DNA from: a virus
IMG/VR virus record: IMGVR_UViG_3300031565_000372
Location: 1-23,987 of that record
Direction: 5' to 3' (one strand)
DNA length: 23,987 nucleotides
Part shown: piece by piece, positions 15,012 to 21,787 of the stretch
How the letters are laid out: every line of letters begins with the position of its first letter
Numbering within the stretch: the stretch's first letter is position 1
The notes under the pieces: model-generated
The model's input: only the letters and a program-made list of their open reading frames with translations
Databases searched by the model: none
What the model was told of the DNA's origin: nothing
Made by a program: the position numbers and the translations under genes

Positions 15012-17191
15012 TAAAAACTGAGAACCTTGTCAAAGACTGTTTCTCGAGAATACTCAATAATAATGATGGTAATCAGAACGGGGCCAACAAACCATTTAAA
15101 TTAGACAAGGATTTCTTAAGCGGATTTCATGGCCAAAAACCCCAATTTGGGTTTGGTGGACTTGGTGAATTCGTTTTCTACCGTACTTATTCCCGCCTAA
15201 AGCCAGATGGCTCAAAAGAAAGTTTCGCTGATGTTTTGCAGCGGGTTACCGAAGGCGTCTATGAAATTCAACGGCAGCATTGTTATAAACAGCATGTACC
15301 GTGGACACGCAGCAAGGCTCAAGTATCGGCCCAAGAGATGTTCCAGCGGATGTGGGATTTCAAATTTTTGCCACCCGGGCGTGGTCTCTGGATGATGGGT
15401 ACCGAGTTCATGTGGGAGCGTGGCGGAGCCGCCTTACAGAACTGTGGGTATATATCCACCGAGAATATTGATAAAGACTTAGCAGAGCCGTTTCATTTTG
15501 TAATTGATATGGCTATGTTAGGAGTGGGTGTTGGTTTTGATACACGAGGTGCCGGAAAAGTTGTTATATGTCCACCCAAAGAATTTGATACTACATTTAC
15601 TGTGTCTGATTCTCGCGAAAGTTGGGCCGATTCTACGAAAGTTCTTATTGAATCATATACCGATCGCTCTAGGTTTGGTCGTGTTGAGTTTGATTATAGT
15701 CAGGTGCGACCTGCTGGAACACCCATAAAAGGGTTTGGTGGCGAGGCTTCCGGCCCCGGTATTTTGCGCGAATTACATGAGTCATTGCGAGGGTTATTTG
15801 ATAGTATTTTGCAAAGGAAAGATCACCATTTTACTAGTGTTGATATCGTAGATGCAATGAATTTGATAGGTAGGTGTATAGTTGCCGGGAATGTGAGGCG
15901 CGTAGCACTTTTGGCCCTAGGCGATGGGTGTGATGATGAATATTGTAATATTAAGAACTATTTAAGGGGACTTACTGATTATGAGGCAAAACGTTTTAAG
16001 GAAGTTGCCGATTCGTTATGTGCGAAATCAGTAATCTTTGCAACAGTTAAAGATTTTGAAGGTTGTAATATTAATCACGATCTACTGAAGCGTTCCATAG
16101 AGGTATGGAATGCTTGTAATAATCATAGATGGACATCTAACAATGCCATTTTTGCCCGGGTTGGCATGGATTATTCTGATATGGCAAAGAGGACCGCCGT
16201 CAATGGTGAACCAAGCTATATATGGCTTGATAATATTCAGAACTATGGAAGATTTATTGACGGCAAGCAGGCAACATCAGACAAAGCCACAGGTGTGAAC
16301 CCTTGTGCTGAAATGGCGCTTGAATCTCACGAATTATGCACATTGTGTGAGACATTTCCATCTCGGCACGACAATGTTGAGGATTATTATAGGACACTGA
16401 AGTTTGCATATCTCTACGCGAAGACCACAACGTTGCTACCAACTCATAATGCGAAAACCAATTCTATCATGCTTCGCAATAGAAGAATCGGTTTGTCGCA
16501 GAGTGGTATTGTTGAAGCCTTTAAGATTTTTGGTAGACGGACCGTACTGCGCGATTTTTGTGACAATGGCTACAAAGTTGTGAGGTCTTGGGACAATATC
16601 TATTCTGATTGGTTATGCTGTCCAAAATCCAATAAAGTCACAACTGTTAAGCCAAGTGGTTCACTGAGTTTGGTTGTTGGAGTTTTTGCTGGTATACACT
16701 ATTCCCTAGCGCCATCACGCAGCTATTGGCGTAGGGTTAGGATTTCAGCCAATAGTTCCATGATTAAGTCTTTGGTAGATGCTGGTTATGATATTGAGCA
16801 GGCTATTAATGACCCAGGCACCGTGATCGTGAAATTTGGTATTAATTCCTATACAAAAACTATTAGTGAGGTTTCAATATGGGAACAAGTCAAAAATAGT
16901 GTAGACTATCAGCGATTTTGGAGTGATAATAGTGTCAGCACAACTATCCAATTTAAAAAAGAAGAGGCCCACCAAATTGTTGGTGTTTTAGAGGCTTTTG
17001 ATGCTGAACTAAAGGCGATAAGTTTCTTACCCATAGAAGACCATGGATACGCCCAACCACCCTACGAGCAAGCAACAAAAAAAGAAGTCGACGAATACAA
17101 TAGTAGGTTAAAAGACATTGATTTTATGGGGCTCGACGAAGATGCAATTGGAGAAAAGCTCTGCAGCAACGATGTGTGTCAGGTTTATTGA
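15008..17191 (+). CDS. nrdJ: class II (adenosylcobalamin-dependent) ribonucleoside-triphosphate reductase, monomeric RTPR type
   Basis: The protein has 727 residues. I chose ATG 15008, which follows TTGGAG at 6-bp spacing and overlaps the previous stop; a TTG 12 bases earlier is also in frame. It converts ribonucleotides to deoxyribonucleotides for phage DNA synthesis, using a B12 radical. It matches the Lactobacillus leichmannii RTPR block by block: LQNCGYIS (C146), FGGEASGPG, WTSNNAIF, NPCAEMAL with the thiyl cysteine C433 and E435, ELC with the partner cysteine C444, and FWSDNSVSTTIQF. The tail C719-x4-C724 is the re-reducing pair. The 11-residue spacing C433-C444 equals that of C408-C419 in the bacterial enzyme. 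The length is close to the reference (739 residues). All catalytic cysteines are present and no intein interrupts it. The next gene starts inside its last 20 bases. Confidence 0.93.
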   Translation: MIKTENLVKDCFSRILNNNDGNQNGANKPFKLDKDFLSGFHGQKPQFGFGGLGEFVFYRTYSRLKPDGSKESFADVLQRVTEGVYEIQRQHCYKQHVPWTRSKAQVSAQEMFQRMWDFKFLPPGRGLWMMGTEFMWERGGAALQNCGYISTENIDKDLAEPFHFVIDMAMLGVGVGFDTRGAGKVVICPPKEFDTTFTVSDSRESWADSTKVLIESYTDRSRFGRVEFDYSQVRPAGTPIKGFGGEASGPGILRELHESLRGLFDSILQRKDHHFTSVDIVDAMNLIGRCIVAGNVRRVALLALGDGCDDEYCNIKNYLRGLTDYEAKRFKEVADSLCAKSVIFATVKDFEGCNINHDLLKRSIEVWNACNNHRWTSNNAIFARVGMDYSDMAKRTAVNGEPSYIWLDNIQNYGRFIDGKQATSDKATGVNPCAEMALESHELCTLCETFPSRHDNVEDYYRTLKFAYLYAKTTTLLPTHNAKTNSIMLRNRRIGLSQSGIVEAFKIFGRRTVLRDFCDNGYKVVRSWDNIYSDWLCCPKSNKVTTVKPSGSLSLVVGVFAGIHYSLAPSRSYWRRVRISANSSMIKSLVDAGYDIEQAINDPGTVIVKFGINSYTKTISEVSIWEQVKNSVDYQRFWSDNSVSTTIQFKKEEAHQIVGVLEAFDAELKAISFLPIEDHGYAQPPYEQATKKEVDEYNSRLKDIDFMGLDEDAIGEKLCSNDVCQVY

Positions 17192-18815
17192 TAAAGCTTC
17201 TGTTATCCACGGTGATAAGTACGACTATTCTGAAGTAGAATATATAAATAGCCGAACCAAAGTCAAAATAATCTGTGCCAAGCATGGAGCATTTTGGATA
17301 ACTCCGAAATGCCATATTCAAAACAGAGGATGCAAAGAATGCTGGTTAGAATCTTTACGCGATAACCAAGAATCAATAATTAACAAATTTATATCTGTGC
17401 ATAGTGGCAAATATGACTATTCTAAAGTCAAGTTCGTAGACAGACACACAAAAGTATTAATCATATGCAAGAAACATGGCACATTTGGCCAGACACCATT
17501 GATACATGTGCGTGGTCATGGGTGCACTAAGTGTGCAAATACGTCAAAACGTGGTATTAAAAGAAGTTATACCAGCATGGTTTCTGCTGCCAACAAAGTA
17601 CACGCTGCTTACTATACCTATGGTAATATTATTAGGGCAGATAACAGAACTATAATAGATATAATCTGTCCCGTACATGGAATTTTTAGACAGGATATGT
17701 GCATGCACTTGTCTGGCAGAGGCTGCAAAAAGTGTAGCACAGTCAGAACCTCCAACGTAACGAGACGCACAGACGCTATTTTCCTACAGTTGGCCACCAA
17801 GGTACACGGTGATACCTTTGATTACTCTCTGGTGGATTATATAAATTGTAAGACGCCGGTGATTATAATTTGTCGTGTCCATGGGCCATTCAATCAAACA
17901 CCATCAGATCATCTGCGAGGGGCCGGATGTCGATCTTGTAGCCTTATCGTGTCTAATGGCCACCGCGAGCTATTGAAGCTATTGCCATCAGATGTTGATT
18001 ATATTGTCAATGATAGATCGGTTATAGCACCGAAAGAATTGGATATATACATTCCAAAATACAAACTTGGCATAGAACATCATGGATATTATTGGCATAG
18101 TTACAATCGTAGAGAGTCATTCAAAGAGAAATATGCGCATTCTACCAAACACGATATGGCAAAAGCTGCTGGTCTAAAATTATTACAAGTGTTTGATTTT
18201 GAAACTAATCGTGTTGACATTTTAAAATCGATGCTTGCCCACCATTGTAATAGGTCCCGCAGAATACATGCTCGCAAATGCCAATTTGAAGTTATTAATT
18301 CGAAGGATGCTGGCAACTTTTTCAGAGCGCATCATTTGCAAGGACATAGGCCAACACAATTTTATGCTGGCTTAGTGTTCGATAATAAATTGTGCTGTGC
18401 TATTTCCTTGAGCAAGAAAGATAATGAGTGTGAAATAATACGATTTGCGACTATTTTCAATCATTATGTTGTTGGTGGCTTCAGTAAATTGCTTACCAGA
18501 AGTATGGACATATTAAGCCCACGGGCAGTTACCACTTTTGCTGATAGAAGATTTTCAAATGGAAATGTCTACTTAAAAAATGGTTTTCGTTTAAGCAAAA
18601 TAACAGCACCAGGATATAAATATATAAGTAGTAACGGTAAGGTGTTGTTGTCCAGATATCAATGTCAAAAGGGTAAGTTACATAAGCTTCTGGGAGATAG
18701 ATTTGATAACAATCTTTCTGAGTGCGAGAATATGTTTTGGTGTGGTTATAGGCGGTTGTGGGATGCTGGACATTATAAATTCCAGAAGTGTTTGCCCCAA
18801 TCGTGTCGTATTTGA
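17172..18815 (+). CDS. free-standing homing endonuclease: four zinc-ribbon repeats, Vsr-like (EDxHD) nuclease, GNAT-like C-domain
   Basis: The protein has about 547 residues. I chose ATG 17172 because the first repeat begins right after it; ATG 17142 and TTG 17118 are also in frame. Four repeats of 50-60 residues fill residues 1-255. Each follows HG/DYS...(V/I)IIC..HG.F.QTP..H..G.GC..C and has likely zinc ligands, although repeat 3 is divergent. Next comes a Vsr-like nuclease (about 265-360) with KELDIYIPKYKLGIEHHGYY, WHS and KHDMAKAAGLKLLQVFDFE, the E/D..H pattern of EDxHD homing enzymes. The last 170 residues (RFATIFNHYVVGGFSKLLTR, TTFADRRFSNGNVYLKNGF) resemble the acetyltransferase-like domain found on phage T-even endonucleases. 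It sits between nrdJ and the helicase, as free-standing homing genes often do. It is AT-richer than its neighbours, which suggests later arrival. The target is probably a nearby gene. Confidence 0.8.
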   Translation: MCVRFIDKASVIHGDKYDYSEVEYINSRTKVKIICAKHGAFWITPKCHIQNRGCKECWLESLRDNQESIINKFISVHSGKYDYSKVKFVDRHTKVLIICKKHGTFGQTPLIHVRGHGCTKCANTSKRGIKRSYTSMVSAANKVHAAYYTYGNIIRADNRTIIDIICPVHGIFRQDMCMHLSGRGCKKCSTVRTSNVTRRTDAIFLQLATKVHGDTFDYSLVDYINCKTPVIIICRVHGPFNQTPSDHLRGAGCRSCSLIVSNGHRELLKLLPSDVDYIVNDRSVIAPKELDIYIPKYKLGIEHHGYYWHSYNRRESFKEKYAHSTKHDMAKAAGLKLLQVFDFETNRVDILKSMLAHHCNRSRRIHARKCQFEVINSKDAGNFFRAHHLQGHRPTQFYAGLVFDNKLCCAISLSKKDNECEIIRFATIFNHYVVGGFSKLLTRSMDILSPRAVTTFADRRFSNGNVYLKNGFRLSKITAPGYKYISSNGKVLLSRYQCQKGKLHKLLGDRFDNNLSECENMFWCGYRRLWDAGHYKFQKCLPQSCRI

Positions 18816-18820
18816 AGGTT

Positions 18821-21787
18821 ATGATAGCACGCCTCACGAATCAATCGATCTATTTCGATAACATCACCGTCTGGGAAGAGGAAATTATCTCTGAGCGGTT
18901 TAGCGCAGAGAACCCAAATGCGCGGTATATCGATACTTCTGCCACCGCTTGGGATGGTGTTTATCGGAAGTATAACAGGACACACAAACGATTGGCCAGA
19001 CCGTTCTTGGCTGAGTTGCGGCTCTTGTGTAAGCAGAAAGATCTGTCTCTTCTGGTTAAGGATGAACGCGAGCCAAGCAAGTATCAACCACTATCACCGG
19101 ACGAGATTAATGCTGATTTTCTGCCCGGGATCACTTTAAAAGATTTTCAGATTGATGCCATAAGGAAGGTTTGCACCACCGAATGTGGAGTTGTATCAAT
19201 AACTACAGGTGGGGGAAAATCAGAGATAATGGCTGCAATATGTAAGGTAATGAACTGTCCCACAGTCATTATCGCCGAGCAAATAGTGGTTATTGATCAG
19301 CTTAGGGATCGTTTGGATCTTAGGGATGTCTGTAGTGAGCCCGGACTCTTTTATGCTGGGAAGATGCCTACTGGTGAGTTGATCATTATTGGCTCAATTC
19401 AGTCGCTTGTGTTGCCTAAGAAAAAGCCGGAAAAACCAAGCAGGGAGAATTATAAGGATACAGAATCGTCGACAGCGGCCCAGAAATTTAAACAAGCTCA
19501 AAAGCGATATGCAGCATCGTTGAAGGGATATCAGAGTAGGACCAAGAAGGCGCGGGCTTTGCACAAACTCATTGGTAAATGTGAGATGATACTTGTGGAT
19601 GAATGTGTTGATGAAGATACTTATATAAATACTGAGTCTGGATTAATCAGGGCAGTCGAGTTAGCAGATCGTGTCGAACACGGTATTGACAGTAGAGTTA
19701 TGGTCAATGGACATGCTTATTCTATCACTGGCATATCTAAATCCAGGCAAGAGGCATATTGCATAACTACGTCTACTGGCAGGAAGTTGATTGGTTCTGC
19801 CAACCATTTATGTGCCACATATGTAGATGGTTTTCGTGTTGACAGGCACATTATATCATTGCAGTATGGTGATGCATTATTATCTTGTAGGAATAATCTA
19901 AATCCAGTTTTTGACGATGGCTTTGGTTGCTGGTATGATTTGGGACTGTTTGTGGGTGATGGGCATATGCTTAACAATCGTCAAGTTAAATTCGGCGTCA
20001 GGAAAGATTGTGCAGATTGGATTGCGTGGTCTAAGATTGCTAGTGTGCGATGGTGTGGTACTAGTAGCGCTAAATATAATAAGCGTGGCGATTTAGTATT
20101 GCGATTACATGTTCCAGAGTTGTGTTCTTGGCTGCGTGAGCTTGGATTTACACCTGGTAGGAAAATGGGTTCCATAGACCCCAAATTTGAGTTCACCTCA
20201 TTATCTGCGATAATCAATTTTTTAAGAGGATTATTTGACTCGGATGGTTCGATAGGTGTGGGCCGTGCTGCTGTGGTGTCTATAGATTTAAAACTTATGG
20301 AATTTGTACAAATATTGTTATCTAGGATTGGTATTATGTCGTCTATTGGTTTGTCTGGCCGAGCTAAACAGGCGAATCATCATGATCAGTGGTTGGTTCG
20401 AGTAACGGGTGCAGAATTTGTTAAATTTATGCATCTTGTATCGTTTGGATTCAGCAGGAAACGATATAAGATGCATGAGTATATTAATATTAAAGATAGC
20501 AACAGAATGATTGATCCTAAGCCATATTTCGAGAGATGGCTTAAATCTGGCATAAAGAAATGTTGCCTAGCAAAGTCTATAGGGGTTGGAGATTTGACTT
20601 GCATTAGAGGCAAGATTAGTCTAAATCGGTTATTGCAATGGCAGGATTTATTGGCAGGTCTTTCGTCGATAATTATAGATGATTATTACACTGCTAAAAC
20701 ATTACTTGGTATATCATATGATAAGATAAGTAAACACAGTCATATGCCAATTATGACTGTGTATAACCATACGAAAAGAGGAGATAATACTTGGAAACAT
20801 CTTGTCGAGACAATTCAGTCAAAGCTGGCCATACCTATTGTAGATCACAATTTGGATGGTTATGGGATAGAGTTTGTTCGTGATGTGTCATATGTTGGTG
20901 TTAAAAATCTTATTGATTTTCAAGTAGATGATGTAGAAAGTTTTGAAGCTAATGGATTGCTTGTTCATAATTGTGATCTGGCCGTGGGAAATACCTACAA
21001 AAATTTATTTCGTCACTGGTTTAAGGGTAGACGACGAATCGGCTTTACCGGTACCCCATATGATGATTGTAAACCTGTGCAGAGGCTGATCTTGAATGAG
21101 CACTTGGGTTCTGTCATTTACCAGCAGAATCGTATCCAGGTTGAAGAAACTGGTTTAATTGTTCCGCTTGAGTATTATATGCTTGCTTTTGGGGAGGATG
21201 GAAATCCAAAGGACTCGTCTGCCTATGACATTGCGCTTGATGATTGGATGATTTATAATGAGGATTTTCATCGGCTGGTGAAAGCTATTTGCAATAGGCA
21301 TCCCGATGAGGGCACACTTGTTCTGGTGGAGCGACACGATCTTGGACATGCTTTGACTGCTCTAATTCCGGACTCTCAGTTTGTATATGGAGATACCCCC
21401 AAGAAGAAGAGACCCGGGATGCTTCAAGCTTTCGAAAGGCGCGATCGAAAGGTACTTATAGGTGGGAAGAATGTTCGGCGAGGGTTAGATCTTAGTGGTG
21501 GTTGTGAGAATTTAATCCTTGCGACTGGGGGTAAGCTGGTATCTGAATTTGATCAGCGTATTGGGCGGGCAAGAAGGCAAAATGAGCGCGGCAAAGCGAG
21601 AGTATATGATTTTCTTTTTTTGTGTAATAAGTATCTCTACGCACATTCGAGGAATCGTCTTAAGGCTGCAGTTGCCATGGGCTACAAGACCCAAGTTGTA
21701 TTCCGTAATGGTACCATAGATGGCGAAAAGTTTGTCAAATCAAGGTTCCGCCGTCCTAGGATCTCAGCCAGTAGTAGCACTGGATGA
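18821..21787 (+). CDS. uvsW: UvsW-like SF2 DNA helicase interrupted by an intein
   Basis: The precursor has 988 residues, giving 532 after removal of a 456-residue intein. I chose ATG 18821, 5 bases after the endonuclease stop with GAAGG just before it. Residues 1-85 resemble the small N-terminal domain of T4 UvsW (ARYIDTSATAWDGVYRKYN versus its WDG..YN pattern). Walker A is TTGGGKSE (about residue 127) and the Ia-like stretch is TVIIAEQIVVIDQLRD. Motif II is split: LVDE at 258-261 joins CDLAVGNTY after splicing, giving DECD. The motif III-like element is GFTGTP (about 741) and motif VI is QRIGRARR (about 912). UvsW-type helicases unwind branched and R-loop DNA in phage recombination and late replication. 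The helicase should be inactive until splicing joins the DEC box. The sigma gene starts 68 bases before its stop, in another frame. Confidence 0.85.
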   Translation: MIARLTNQSIYFDNITVWEEEIISERFSAENPNARYIDTSATAWDGVYRKYNRTHKRLARPFLAELRLLCKQKDLSLLVKDEREPSKYQPLSPDEINADFLPGITLKDFQIDAIRKVCTTECGVVSITTGGGKSEIMAAICKVMNCPTVIIAEQIVVIDQLRDRLDLRDVCSEPGLFYAGKMPTGELIIIGSIQSLVLPKKKPEKPSRENYKDTESSTAAQKFKQAQKRYAASLKGYQSRTKKARALHKLIGKCEMILVDECVDEDTYINTESGLIRAVELADRVEHGIDSRVMVNGHAYSITGISKSRQEAYCITTSTGRKLIGSANHLCATYVDGFRVDRHIISLQYGDALLSCRNNLNPVFDDGFGCWYDLGLFVGDGHMLNNRQVKFGVRKDCADWIAWSKIASVRWCGTSSAKYNKRGDLVLRLHVPELCSWLRELGFTPGRKMGSIDPKFEFTSLSAIINFLRGLFDSDGSIGVGRAAVVSIDLKLMEFVQILLSRIGIMSSIGLSGRAKQANHHDQWLVRVTGAEFVKFMHLVSFGFSRKRYKMHEYINIKDSNRMIDPKPYFERWLKSGIKKCCLAKSIGVGDLTCIRGKISLNRLLQWQDLLAGLSSIIIDDYYTAKTLLGISYDKISKHSHMPIMTVYNHTKRGDNTWKHLVETIQSKLAIPIVDHNLDGYGIEFVRDVSYVGVKNLIDFQVDDVESFEANGLLVHNCDLAVGNTYKNLFRHWFKGRRRIGFTGTPYDDCKPVQRLILNEHLGSVIYQQNRIQVEETGLIVPLEYYMLAFGEDGNPKDSSAYDIALDDWMIYNEDFHRLVKAICNRHPDEGTLVLVERHDLGHALTALIPDSQFVYGDTPKKKRPGMLQAFERRDRKVLIGGKNVRRGLDLSGGCENLILATGGKLVSEFDQRIGRARRQNERGKARVYDFLFLCNKYLYAHSRNRLKAAVAMGYKTQVVFRNGTIDGEKFVKSRFRRPRISASSSTG
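19604..20971 (+). mobile_element. LAGLIDADG intein in helicase motif II
   Basis: This is an in-frame insert of 456 residues. It starts with C (CVDEDTYINTESGLIRAVEL) and ends with GLLVHN directly before extein C, giving the Cys/His-Asn/Cys splice chemistry of class 1 inteins. The block B-like element is GSANHLCATYVDGF. Two dodecapeptide nuclease motifs are visible: DLGLFVGDGHML (about intein residue 109) and FLRGLFDSDGSIG (about 204). The block F/G end is LIDFQVDDVESFEANGLL then VHN. Both nuclease acidic residues (D in VGDG and in DSDG) are kept, so the homing enzyme may be active. Removal restores LVDE-CDLA, the helicase DECD box. A late helix-turn-helix-like stretch (YDKISKHSHMPIMTVYNHTK) may help bind DNA. 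Confidence 0.9.
20734..20762. repeat. 11-bp perfect inverted repeat inside the helicase intein
   Basis: ACACAGTCATA (20734-20744), seven bases TGCCAAT, then TATGACTGTGT (20752-20762) are exact reverse complements. The repeat falls in the stretch coding SKHSHMPIMTVYNHT. No T-run follows, so it is not a classical terminator. Confidence 0.75.
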
